A stretch of 64,000 nt of DNA. Origin: DAISJI01 sp964559835 (GTDB taxonomy: Bacteria > Acidobacteriota > Terriglobia > Terriglobales > Acidobacteriaceae). Below the pieces are notes generated by a model. That model saw nothing but the letters and a program-made list of their open reading frames with translations, was not told the DNA's origin and did no database searches. Each line of letters begins with the position of its first letter. The stretch's first letter is position 1. The position numbers and the translations under genes were made by a program. This document shows, in pieces, positions 17,369 to 24,641 of the stretch. The stretch spans positions 62,001-126,000 of the forward strand of contig CAZLJE010000004.1 in NCBI GenBank assembly GCA_964559835.1. Direction: 5' to 3'.

Positions 17369-17716
17369 GTGCCTGCTGCTCGCCTCTCGCACAACATGGT
17401 GACCACCGCCTTCGAACTCGATGGCTATCGCATCGTCCGTAATCTCGGCGTTGTACGAGGCATCGTCGTGCGCTCGCGCTCGGTGCTCGGTACCATCGGC
17501 GCCGGTCTGCAGACGCTGGTCGGCGGCAACATCACCATCCTCACGGAACTCTGCGAGAAGACACGTGGCGAAGCCTTCGAGATCATGCTCCAGCACGGCT
17601 CCGAACTCGGCGCCAACGCCATCATCGGCGCCCGCTACGACGCCACCGAGGTCATGCAGGGTGTCACCGAGGTTCTGGCTTACGGAACCGCGGTCGTCGT
17701 CGAACCGAAAAGCTAG
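17369..17716 (+). CDS. YbjQ/UPF0145 family protein
   Basis: A 115-residue protein almost fully covered by the YbjQ domain (MVTTAFELDGYRIVRNLGVV, VVRSRSVLGTIGAGLQTLVGGN, ELCEKTRGEAFE, ANAIIGARYDATEVMQ, YGTAVVVE). The family forms pentamers and was proposed to bind heavy metals, but the function is not established. GTG 17369 follows AGGAGG by about 6 bases and is preferred over the internal ATG 17396. It is monocistronic and ends in a hairpin terminator embedded in a repeat array. Confidence 0.88.
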   Translation: MPAARLSHNMVTTAFELDGYRIVRNLGVVRGIVVRSRSVLGTIGAGLQTLVGGNITILTELCEKTRGEAFEIMLQHGSELGANAIIGARYDATEVMQGVTEVLAYGTAVVVEPKS

Positions 17717-17818
17717 TTGCAAGTTGTAAGTCGAACGCAAGAACACAAAAGCTCGGCGCGTCTGCCGAGCTTTTTCAACTTGCAACTTGCAACTTTCAAC
17801 TTACAACTTACAACTGCT
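17711..17818. repeat. Mirrored short-word array (AAGTTGTAAGTTG words) around a terminator
   Basis: The left arm AGTTGCAAGTTGTAAGT overlaps the ybjQ stop codon. The right arm AACTTGCAACTTGCAACTTT continues as AACTTACAACTTACAACT up to the stop of the facing regulator gene. A rho-independent hairpin sits between the arms. Confidence 0.85.
17747..17775. terminator. Bidirectional rho-independent terminator
   Basis: AAAAGCTCGGC - GCGTCT - GCCGAGCTTTTT: an 11-bp stem with A and T runs on either side, between the convergent ybjQ and NarL-type regulator genes. Confidence 0.85.
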
Positions 17819-17819
17819 T

Positions 17820-18479
17820 TTACGCTGCCGCTCTGCTCAGCTCCGTCAGCGCCATGACCGCCAGTTCCAGACGGTCGCGGGCCCCGGTCTTGTTGAAGAT
17901 GCTTTGCAAGTGACGCTTGACCGTGTTCTCGCTGATGCCGAGTTCCCGCCCGATGTCTTTGTTCTTCAGTCCGCGCGCGATCAGTGCCGCGATCTGCCGC
18001 TCGCGCTCCGATAGCCGTTTCAGGTTTGACGGCTCTTCCTGCTGCCGCGCCTGGCCGGCCATCGAGCTCAGCACCTGCTGCGCGATATCTTCCGAGAACG
18101 CCAGTTCCCCGTTCGACACCGTCCGGATCGCCGTAAAGAGCCGCTCTGGACCTTCGCCCTTCAACACCAGCCCACGCGCGCCAAGCCGCACCACCTGCAC
18201 ATAATCCGGCTGGTTCTCGGACGCGGTCAGCACCACGGCGGCAACCCGGCTGTTCGCCCGGTCGAGCGTGCGTAGTACCTCGAATCCGTCTCCGCCGGGC
18301 ATGAAAAGATCCAAAACGAGGATCGCCGGCTGGTATTTCTGCACCTGCTCCAACGCTTCCACTCCATTGGAGGCTTTTCCCACCACTTCGAAATCTGGTT
18401 GAGTGTTGAGCAGCGCCGTCAGCGACTCGCGCAATACGGCATGGTCGTCGGCGATCACGATCGGGATCTTTTCAGCCAT
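17820..18479 (-). CDS. NarL/LuxR-type response regulator
   Basis: A 219-residue DNA-binding regulator. The receiver domain (residues 1-120) has ADDH, VLDLFMPGGDG and LTAS. The Lys near GLVLKGEGPE is in the expected place. The C-terminal LuxR-type HTH (about 150-210) has LSERERQIAALIARGLKNKDIGRELGIS and ENTVKRHLQSIF. No histidine kinase lies beside it, so it is an orphan here. The start ATG 18479 is well placed. It converges with ybjQ through a terminator and repeat array. Confidence 0.92.
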   Translation of the reverse strand: MAEKIPIVIADDHAVLRESLTALLNTQPDFEVVGKASNGVEALEQVQKYQPAILVLDLFMPGGDGFEVLRTLDRANSRVAAVVLTASENQPDYVQVVRLGARGLVLKGEGPERLFTAIRTVSNGELAFSEDIAQQVLSSMAGQARQQEEPSNLKRLSERERQIAALIARGLKNKDIGRELGISENTVKRHLQSIFNKTGARDRLELAVMALTELSRAAA

Positions 18480-18597
18480 AATGAACTCGTTGGACGGGAG
18501 GTGCGCGAATTGCTCCCGAGTCTCTTGGGATGTAAGCAGAGGCCTAAGGGATTCCTGCTCACCCGTAGCATTTACTGCTTAGGTAACTTCTACACTC

Positions 18598-18690
18598 GTA
18601 ACGCCGAGCCTGCCCTGAGCGAAGTCGGCGGGTCTCGCCTGCCACACGGCTCCGCACCACTCGCACTCGTAACGCGGTCGTCCCGCCTGC
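18598..18690. repeat. Dispersed CGTAACGC / CTCGCCTGCCAC repeat region
   Basis: Two CTCGTAACGC units, GGTCTCGCCTGCCACACGG and GTCGTCCCGCCTGCAACTCGG occupy most of the roughly 290-bp gap before the next gene. They resemble the elements at 5567 and 48158. Apart from AACTGGC words just downstream, nothing else is recognisable there. Confidence 0.5.
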
Positions 18691-18767
18691 AACTCGGCTC
18701 CGAACAACTGGCAAACTGGCGGCTGGCGGCTATCATGTTATATTCCGCTCAGACCGCCGGGGTTGCC

Positions 18768-19367
18768 GTGACCATCGACGAGGAATTGAACTCGCTGGAA
18801 GAGAATGTCCGCCGCCTGAAGATCGAGTACGACGCATACTTCGGCGGCGGCGCCAAGCGTCCTCCCAACGACACGGAGTGGCGCGTCCAGACCGCGCTCA
18901 AGAAATACAGCGACGGTTCCAAGCTCACCTACGCCCAGCGCTTTCGCTTCAACACCATCCAACAGCGCTACGCGAAATTCTCAGACCTGTGGCGCCAGAA
19001 GGCCAAGATCAAGGAAGAAGGATATCGCCGCCCCCAGGACGCCGTCCTCGGTATCGCCGGCATGCGGCGCGAGCAGGAGACGGCCGCCGCTGCCGCCCTG
19101 GAAGGCGAAGCCGCCGATCGGCCCTTTAAGGTCGCCTGCTCCGACGTCGCCACCGACCACGAGCAGGTCAAGTTGCTCTTCAACGCCATGATGGACGCCC
19201 GCAAGAAAGCCGGCCAGCCCGTCGACCCCAACAGCTTTGAATCATTCAAGCGCTTTGTCGCCGGCAAGACCGACCAGATCCGCAAGGAATACGGCTGCCA
19301 CGCCGTCGAGTACTCCGTCGAGATGCAGGACGGCCAGGTCAAACTCAAAGCCAAAGCCAAAATCTAG
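18768..19367 (+). CDS. Hypothetical coiled-coil protein (MXAN_5187-C-like)
   Basis: A 199-residue soluble, charged protein from GTG 18768 (VTIDEELNSLEENVRRLKIEYD). The frame is open from 18399, but the upstream part is repeats. An ATG at 18735 is an alternative start. The N-terminal half is a heptad-like coil with a YDAYFGGGAKRPP turn and QRFRFNTIQQRYAKFSDLW. The C-terminal half contains FESFKRFVAGKTDQIRKEYGC and VEYSVEMQDGQVKLKAKAK. The pattern resembles the C-terminal domain of the Myxococcus MXAN_5187 family as I remember it. The function is unknown. Confidence 0.65.
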   Translation: MTIDEELNSLEENVRRLKIEYDAYFGGGAKRPPNDTEWRVQTALKKYSDGSKLTYAQRFRFNTIQQRYAKFSDLWRQKAKIKEEGYRRPQDAVLGIAGMRREQETAAAAALEGEAADRPFKVACSDVATDHEQVKLLFNAMMDARKKAGQPVDPNSFESFKRFVAGKTDQIRKEYGCHAVEYSVEMQDGQVKLKAKAKI

Positions 19368-19392
19368 TTTTTCTCGAGTGCCATGACCCAGA

Positions 19393-19680
19393 TTACCGGT
19401 ACACCTCGCGCCGGTGGCCGATCTCGATGACTAAGACGACCAGCACGTCGTCTCGAATCTCGGCGATCACACGATAATTGCCGACCCGATATTTCCAATA
19501 GATACCCAGCTTGTCGCCCTGAAGCGCTGAGCCAAGCATTCGCGGGTTTTCAAGTGTGGCAACGCGATTAAACAGAAACCTGACGACGCGATCGCGAATT
19601 TGTCGGTCGAGCTTTCGCAGCTGAAGCTGGGCCCTTTCGACGAGTTCGACGCGCCACTTCTTTCTTTGGGTCGAGTCCAA
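19393..19680 (-). CDS. RelE/ParE-family toxin
   Basis: A 95-residue RelE-fold protein (WRVELVERAQLQLRKLDRQI, LGIYWKYRVGNYRVIAEI, VLVIEIGHRREVY). This family cleaves ribosome-bound mRNA or poisons gyrase; the Arg/Tyr-rich C-terminus fits a RelE-type RNase. The only usable start in frame is TTG 19680, and the first conserved residues begin about 8 codons later. It lies in a different frame from the upstream antitoxin gene and overlaps it by about 113 bases, which is unusually long for such pairs. Confidence 0.83.
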   Translation of the reverse strand: MDSTQRKKWRVELVERAQLQLRKLDRQIRDRVVRFLFNRVATLENPRMLGSALQGDKLGIYWKYRVGNYRVIAEIRDDVLVVLVIEIGHRREVYR

Positions 19681-19888
19681 ACTCTTTCATGACCTCTTCC
19701 AGGCTGTAGGTCCGTTCTTCGCCTCGCCGAACGCGTGCCGATACCTTGCGTGCAAGCTCAAGATGTTCCAAGTCTTGGAGATACTCTAGGAGTGCTTCTC
19801 GGACGTGATAAGAGGTGTTGCGGCCAGTCTTGCGCGCCAGCTTTTCAAGTCGTTTTTCGACGGATTGGGGTAATCGAATCGACAGCAT
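19568..19888 (-). CDS. RelB-type antitoxin
   Basis: A 106-residue protein from ATG 19888 (MLSIRLPQSVEKRLEKLARKT); the frame extends to 19951. The N-terminal ribbon-helix-helix with REALLEYLQDLEHLELARK, then RTYSLEEVMKEFGLD, is typical of RelB/CopG antitoxins. Relatives normally stop just after FGL(D/E). Here the frame runs on for about 30 basic residues (KKEVARRTRRKGP onwards), which are read from the toxin gene in another frame. This is either a true long overlap or a frameshift that removed the normal stop. Confidence 0.8.
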   Translation of the reverse strand: MLSIRLPQSVEKRLEKLARKTGRNTSYHVREALLEYLQDLEHLELARKVSARVRRGEERTYSLEEVMKEFGLDPKKEVARRTRRKGPASAAKARPTNSRSRRQVSV

Positions 19889-19997
19889 ATTGAATACCGC
19901 TATCAAGTATATCTCCGTGCACCTGACATAGATGCGATTTGACGCCGACACCTGGTCGGTAACTCTTTTCCACCGCCAACTACGTTATGGTCTTCCC

Positions 19998-20543
19998 ATG
20001 ACCCACCCGGCCCTCGTCGAACTCGCCGTCAAGTGGCTGCGCACGAAGTACCGCTGCGGCATTGTCCTCTCCGAGCAGGCCTGCTGTAGCGGCGAGACTC
20101 CCGACGTCATCGCCTGGAAGGGCCGCTGTCGCTCCGTCGTCGTCGAATGTAAGGTCTCGCGCGCCGACTTCCTCGCCGACCGCGCCAAGCCCTGGCGCCA
20201 GCAACCCGAAACCGCTCTCGGTTGCGAGCGCTTCTACATCGCGCCCGCCGGATTGATCGCCGCGACCGAACTACCTGAGGGCTGGGGTCTGCTCGAAGTG
20301 CGCGGACGCAAAGTAAACATCACAGTCGCGTGCAGCAAGCGCCGTTCGCTGCGCAGCCCCGAAGGCCTGATGAACGAGATGAACCTGCTGCTCGCCAGCT
20401 TGCGACGCGTCGAAGTCCGCATCGACCCGCAGACGATCACTGACTTCTTGAAATGGGAGAACCGGCTGGCCAAGTACAACGGCGGCGCAATGCCCGCCGG
20501 TGTCACAGATCCAAATGAGTCGAACGAGTACCTGCGGATTTGA
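19998..20543 (+). CDS. MmcB-like PD-(D/E)XK nuclease-fold protein
   Basis: A 181-residue protein from ATG 19998 (MTHPALVELAVKWL). The segment TPDVIAWKG followed by SVVVECKVSRADFLADRAKPW gives a D-x(n)-E-x-K active-site pattern. ERFYIAPAGLI and LPEGWGLLEV then follow in the order seen in MmcB-type DNA-repair proteins. MmcB is an SOS-linked protein in Caulobacter; a DNA-related role here is inference from the fold motif. TATGGT ends 6 bases before the ATG and no Shine-Dalgarno is seen, suggesting a leaderless message. It is divergent from the RelBE pair. Confidence 0.65.
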   Translation: MTHPALVELAVKWLRTKYRCGIVLSEQACCSGETPDVIAWKGRCRSVVVECKVSRADFLADRAKPWRQQPETALGCERFYIAPAGLIAATELPEGWGLLEVRGRKVNITVACSKRRSLRSPEGLMNEMNLLLASLRRVEVRIDPQTITDFLKWENRLAKYNGGAMPAGVTDPNESNEYLRI

Positions 20544-20597
20544 TTGAGTTTTCTCGGTACTCGGTGCTCAGTACTCGCTACTCAGTACTCAGTACTG
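20544..20597. repeat. Short-word array (TACTCAGTACTC words) forming the egtD 3' end
   Basis: CGGTACTCGGTGCTCAGTAC then TCGCTACTCAGTACTCAGTACTG: about six TACTC(A/G)G words between two converging genes. The last codons and the stop of egtD (encoding VLSTE-stop) are read from the array. Confidence 0.8.
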
Positions 20598-21543
20598 TTG
20601 CAAAATTCACCGCGAACCATCGCTTTAGGTCCGTCCATGTGGTGTCCGGCACAAATCCCGCTGCGCGCAGCATTCGACGCGCGCCGCGCACGGTGTATTT
20701 GTGGCTGTTCTCGGTGTGGATGCGCTCGCCGCGCCTGAACCGTACGCTTACCCGCAGCAGGTCAATGGCGACCTCCTGCTCCCGCAAGCTTTCCAGGTAC
20801 ATCTCGATCCGGCTCCGCTTCGCGTTCCATACCGCCAGGTGCCGGAAGCTGCCCAGATCGAAGTGCCCGCCCAGTTCGCGGTTGATGCGCGCCAGCAGGT
20901 TCAGGTTGAACCGCGCCGTCACATCGGCCGCATCGTTATAAGCGGCCAGCAAGATCTCGCGGTCCTTCACCAGGTCGGTACCGAGCAGGAGCGCGTCGCC
21001 CGTATCGAGGTGCGACCGCAAGCGCCGCAAGAAGTCGTGCGCCTCTTCTGCCTGCATGTTGCCGATGCTCGACCCGATATACATCACCAGGCGGGGACCC
21101 GGGATCTGGCGCAGGAAGTTCATGTCTCCGCCCAAGTCGGCTATTATCGGCGCCACCCGCACGTTCGGCATCTCCCTCCGCAAAGCACGCCGCGCCTCGT
21201 TCAGTGCCGCCGGAGAAATGTCGACAGGAAAGTACGATACCTGCATCCGTCGCGCCGCGAACGCCTCTAGCAAAACCCGCGTCTTGGCCGAGCTTCCCGA
21301 TCCCAATTCGACGATCGACGCGCCTTCCGGTGTGCGCCGCGCAATCTCTTCGGCGCGTTCTCGCAGAATCCCCAATTCCGTGCGCGTGAGGTAGTACTCG
21401 GGCAGCCGCGAGATCTCCTCGAACAGCGCCGATCCTTGTTTGTCATAAAAGAGTTTCGCCGGCAGCGACTTCGGCGAGCGCGACAGCCCGGTGGCAACAT
21501 CGTCGGCGATGGCGGGAACGACAAGTTCTCTAATCGCCATCAT
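20578..21543 (-). CDS. egtD: L-histidine N-alpha-methyltransferase
   Basis: SAM-dependent trimethylation of histidine to hercynine, the first step of ergothioneine synthesis. The 321-residue product has PKSLPAKLFYDKQGSALFE, LPEYYLTRTELGIL, the SAM loop VELGSGSSAKTR, FPVDISPAAL, YIGSSIGN and LGTDLVKD, all typical of EgtD. It overlaps the egtB stop by 14 bases, so the two are translationally coupled (egtB upstream). The last five residues come from a repeat array, which shows that the family C-terminus tolerates change. Start MM at 21543 or 21540. Confidence 0.95.
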   Translation of the reverse strand: MMAIRELVVPAIADDVATGLSRSPKSLPAKLFYDKQGSALFEEISRLPEYYLTRTELGILRERAEEIARRTPEGASIVELGSGSSAKTRVLLEAFAARRMQVSYFPVDISPAALNEARRALRREMPNVRVAPIIADLGGDMNFLRQIPGPRLVMYIGSSIGNMQAEEAHDFLRRLRSHLDTGDALLLGTDLVKDREILLAAYNDAADVTARFNLNLLARINRELGGHFDLGSFRHLAVWNAKRSRIEMYLESLREQEVAIDLLRVSVRFRRGERIHTENSHKYTVRGARRMLRAAGFVPDTTWTDLKRWFAVNFATVLSTE

Positions 21544-22852
21544 TCGCCAACCGGATGCCCGAGAACTGCCACCGCGCGTGGGGTGGGAAGAAGTTCCTGT
21601 AGGTCGCGCGTATGTGCGATACGGGCGTCGCGCACGATCCGCCGCGCAGCACCATCTGCCCGCTCATGAATTTTCCGTTGTACTCGCCCAGCGCGCCCGG
21701 ATCCGGATTGTATCCCGGATACCCAAGGTATGCGCTCGCGGTCCACTCCCATACGTCACCGAACAACTGTGCCGGCGCTCTTCGTTCGCCAATCGTCGAG
21801 TCTGCGCGTGCGGGGTGAAAAGCGCCCGATTCGAGCAGGTTCCCAACTGGCAACTGACCACAAGCAACTGACAACTGCTTTCCCGCGTTCTCCCACTCTT
21901 CTTCCCGCGGCAGCCGCGCGCCCGCCCAACGCGCGAACGCATCCGCCTCGTAGTAGCTGACGTGGCACACCGGCGCGTCTGCTTCCACGGCACGCATTCC
22001 GCTGAGGGTGAACTCGTGCCACTCGCCATCGCGCTCTTCCCAGTACAGCGGCGCGCTCCACCGTTCCGCGCACACCCGGTCCCAACCGTCCGACAGCCAA
22101 AGTTCAGGCTGGCGGTATCCGCCGTCGCTCATGAACTCCAGGTATTCGCCATTACTCACCAGCCGCGATCCCAGTCGGAACGGCTCCAGCAGGACATCGT
22201 GTGCCGGGGTCTCATTGTCGAACGCGAACCCCTCGCCATTGTGCCCGATCTCCACCACGCCGCCGCGGAATGCAACCCACTCGAGAGGAAGTTCCTCGTT
22301 TGCTCGGGTTGCGACCAGTTGTGGGCCGGCACTCAGATACGAGGGGCGCAGCGGATGCGTCCAGAACGCATGCTTGATGTCGGTAAGGATCAGCTCCTGG
22401 TGCTGCTGCTCGTGGTGAGTGCCGAGTTCGACCAGCGCCGCAACTTCTTCATCGTCTTCGTCAGCGAGCAGCCGCAGGACGTGCTCATCGACATAGCGTC
22501 GATAGTCGCGAACCTGTTGCAGCGCCGGCCGGGAAAAACAACCTCGAAGTATCCGTTGCGGATGCGCCGCCGCGCCACTGTCGGCCAACTGCTTGTAATA
22601 GGAATTGAACAGGAAGCGGAAGTCCGGATCGAACGCCCGGTAATCGCGGAAGTGCGGCGTGAGCACGAAAGTTTCGAAAAACCAGGTTGTGTGCGCCTGG
22701 TGCCATTTCACCGGGCTTGCCTCCGCCATCGACTGCACCATCTGGTCTTCCGCAGACAATGGCGCACACAGCCGCTCCGTCATCCGGCGCACGTCCAGAT
22801 ACCGCTCTGAGAGCGTCGAAGCCGGTCCGCCGATAGCTGGAGAGAATGCCAT
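21530..22852 (-). CDS. egtB: Hercynine oxygenase (sulfoxide synthase)
   Basis: Non-haem iron enzyme that joins hercynine to cysteine or gamma-glutamylcysteine with oxygen. The N-terminal DinB-like domain carries the iron ligands (WHQAHTTWFFETF and the HHEQQHQEL motif). The C-terminal formylglycine-generating-enzyme-like domain has FDNETPAHDV, ARLPREEEWE, GDVWEWTASAYLGYPGY and LRGGSCATP. About 440 residues. A short-word repeat (21843-21879) is read in frame between EEWENAGK and LLESGAFHP. Start ATG 22852 overlaps the upstream gene's TGA (TGATG); GTG 22855 is the alternative. Confidence 0.95.
   Translation of the reverse strand: MAFSPAIGGPASTLSERYLDVRRMTERLCAPLSAEDQMVQSMAEASPVKWHQAHTTWFFETFVLTPHFRDYRAFDPDFRFLFNSYYKQLADSGAAAHPQRILRGCFSRPALQQVRDYRRYVDEHVLRLLADEDDEEVAALVELGTHHEQQHQELILTDIKHAFWTHPLRPSYLSAGPQLVATRANEELPLEWVAFRGGVVEIGHNGEGFAFDNETPAHDVLLEPFRLGSRLVSNGEYLEFMSDGGYRQPELWLSDGWDRVCAERWSAPLYWEERDGEWHEFTLSGMRAVEADAPVCHVSYYEADAFARWAGARLPREEEWENAGKQLSVACGQLPVGNLLESGAFHPARADSTIGERRAPAQLFGDVWEWTASAYLGYPGYNPDPGALGEYNGKFMSGQMVLRGGSCATPVSHIRATYRNFFPPHARWQFSGIRLANDGD
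21843..21879. repeat. In-frame short-word repeat inside egtB
   Basis: CCAACTGGCAACTGACCACA then AGCAACTGACAACTGC: four CAACTG words, the same family as the arrays at 17.7, 45.2 and 56.5 kb. They are read in frame as about ten extra residues (QLSVACGQLPVG) at a surface position between conserved EgtB motifs. Confidence 0.75.
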
Positions 22853-23343
22853 CACAATGCCGCCCGCACCCCGCGTCGCACGAGGTCGGTGGTCACCCCG
22901 TAAACAAGATGCGCGGCCAGGGCTTCCAGGTGCGAAGAAATCGGGTACTCCGCGGGCGGTCCGGACAAACCTGCCAGGGGAACTCCAATCTCATCCACCG
23001 AGAGGAACAACGCCGTCCCGAAGATAGGGCCTGATGCGAACGATACATGTCGTTGCCGCTCAGCGACCGCAGCGTACAAGGCTCCCATGGCCGTTCCGAA
23101 CAAGTAATGCACCATGGGGCCTGCTTTCTTCTTTTGTTCCCGTGATAAGTGCCGGCCGATGACGATGCTGACCGTTTTATCCGCCGCCTTCATGGTGGCA
23201 TCTTCGGATTCGCCATCGGACTGGGGCTCCTGCTGCTTCTTCTTGAACCTGGCGATCAGCGCATGAGTCTGGTTCATCGTCCATGCGCCCGCCAGACCTC
23301 CAGCCGCTCCAGCGACCACACTCTTCCACATAGCACGCCGCAT
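22852..23343 (-). CDS. DUF1440-family membrane protein
   Basis: A 163-residue protein from about ATG 23343 (MRRAMWKSVVAGAAGG); the frame extends to 23421. A glycine-rich N-terminal helix (VAGAAGGLAGAWTMNQTHAL) is followed by a charged loop (FKKKQQEPQSDGE) and two or three more hydrophobic segments (VHYLFGTAMGALYAAVAE, GPIFGTALFLSVDEIG, LAAHLVYGVTTDLVRRG). These match DUF1440 inner-membrane proteins of unknown role. Its TGA overlaps the egtB ATG, so it is the first gene of the egtB-egtD transcript, although a link to ergothioneine is not established. Confidence 0.75.
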   Translation of the reverse strand: MRRAMWKSVVAGAAGGLAGAWTMNQTHALIARFKKKQQEPQSDGESEDATMKAADKTVSIVIGRHLSREQKKKAGPMVHYLFGTAMGALYAAVAERQRHVSFASGPIFGTALFLSVDEIGVPLAGLSGPPAEYPISSHLEALAAHLVYGVTTDLVRRGVRAAL

Positions 23344-23437
23344 GGGACATTGGATGTCCGGCAGCCCAGGCGAGAGGCTTTTCCGCTGGCGTATCTCTGG
23401 TTTACAGCCCCTTCCCGCCACATTACACTTTCATAAA

Positions 23438-24154
23438 ATGGCTGAACCCGTATTCAAACGCATCCTTCTCAAACTCTCCGGTGAAGCACTGGCAGCCGGG
23501 CAAGGTTTCGGCGTCGACCCCATTCGTGTTCACGAGATCGCCGCTGAGATCCAGGACGTACATTCCCTCGGCATCCAGATCGCCATCGTCATCGGCGGCG
23601 GGAATTTCTTCCGTGGCGTAGCCGAGCAGGCGCGCGAGATGGACCGGGTGACCGCCGACCACATGGGCATGCTCGCCACCATGATCAACGCGCTCGCGGT
23701 ACAGGATGCGCTGGAAAAACGCGGCGTCTATACGCGCGTGATGTCCGCCATCGAGATGCACGAGGTCGCCGAACCCTTCATCCGTCGCCGCGCTCTCCGT
23801 CACCTGGAGAAAGGGCGCGTCGTGGTATTCGGCGCCGGCACCGGCAATCCATTCTTCTCGACCGACAGCGCTGCTTCTTTGCGAGCAGCGGAGATCAAGG
23901 CCGACGCGATCCTCAAGGCGACCAAAGTGGACGGCATCTACGATGCCGATCCGGTCATCGTCAAGGACGCCATCCGCTTCGACCAGATCAGCTACATGGA
24001 CGTCCTGCGCAAGGGACTGAAAGTCATGGACGCCACCGCAATCAGCTTGTGCAAGGACAACAATATCCCCATCATCGTCTTCAACCTGAACCGGCATGGA
24101 AACATTCGCCGTGTCGTCACCGGCGAAAAAGTAGGCTCTCTGATCAGCGCGTAG
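23438..24154 (+). CDS. pyrH: UMP kinase
   Basis: Phosphorylates UMP to UDP in pyrimidine nucleotide synthesis. The 238-residue amino-acid-kinase-fold protein shows KRILLKLSGEALAG-like start motifs, IVIGGGNFFRG, DHMGMLATMINALA, FGAGTGNPFFSTD, KATKVDGIYDADP and VFNLNRHGNI. ATG 23438 is chosen over the open frame from 23342 because the family begins at MAEPVFKRI. TTTACA and TACACT (17-base spacing) lie just upstream, with the -10 ending 8 bases before ATG and no Shine-Dalgarno. The message may be leaderless. Confidence 0.96.
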   Translation: MAEPVFKRILLKLSGEALAAGQGFGVDPIRVHEIAAEIQDVHSLGIQIAIVIGGGNFFRGVAEQAREMDRVTADHMGMLATMINALAVQDALEKRGVYTRVMSAIEMHEVAEPFIRRRALRHLEKGRVVVFGAGTGNPFFSTDSAASLRAAEIKADAILKATKVDGIYDADPVIVKDAIRFDQISYMDVLRKGLKVMDATAISLCKDNNIPIIVFNLNRHGNIRRVVTGEKVGSLISA

Positions 24155-24228
24155 GGCTCGAACGCGTTAGTTAAGAATCGGGCGGCTGCTCTGAAAAAAT
24201 CCCGCCGCAGCACGGGAAAATTACTACA

Positions 24229-24468
24229 ATGTCTCCATCCCCTGGCGCAAAAGCCATGCCCGAGAGCGTCTACAGACCAGGCGACTCTGTGCCCCAGTCA
24301 GGCGTTTACCGCGTCGTCCACATCGACCACCGCAGCGACCACGAGGCGACTCTCCTCGATGGAGGTGTGTTCCCGCGTTGCACCAATTGCGGCGATAATG
24401 TCCGCTTTCACCTGCAACGGGCTGCCGCTCGCATTCAGAAGGACGCCGATTTCGAACCGGGCAAGTAA
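24229..24468 (+). CDS. Small zinc-ribbon-like protein (paralogue 1)
   Basis: A 79-residue protein: YRPGDSVPQSGVYRVVHIDHRSDHEATLLDGG, then FPRCTNCGDNVRFHL. One CxxC pair plus surrounding His residues may bind a metal. The same layout (RPGDxVxxSGxYxVxH, then a CxxC-DNVRF core) is found in the next gene, so the two are tandem paralogues. The RPGD-SGxY start recalls YjzC-like small proteins. ATG 24229 or 24256 could be the start. It lies in the usually tight pyrH-frr interval; its function is unknown. Confidence 0.65.
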   Translation: MSPSPGAKAMPESVYRPGDSVPQSGVYRVVHIDHRSDHEATLLDGGVFPRCTNCGDNVRFHLQRAAARIQKDADFEPGK

Positions 24469-24515
24469 CGCCCCCCGAGGCAGCGCGCGGCTCCGTAGGT
24501 TCATCGTACTAGTGT

Positions 24516-24546
24516 CCCGTCAGGCGCTGCCTTTCCGCCTGACGGG
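24516..24546. repeat. Perfect 11-bp hairpin (CCCGTCAGGCG arms)
   Basis: CCCGTCAGGCG - CTGCCTTTC - CGCCTGACGGG between the two zinc-ribbon paralogues. There is no T-run, so it may be a REP-like element rather than a terminator. The GTCCCGTCAGG core recurs at 25079. Confidence 0.7.
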
Positions 24547-24641
24547 GCTGTAAGTGCGCCCCCTCAGTCGAGTTCACTCGCCGTTGCCTGAAATATCGTG
24601 TTGCAAAAGGTACCGGCCCGGGTAAAATTTTGCCTCTGAAA

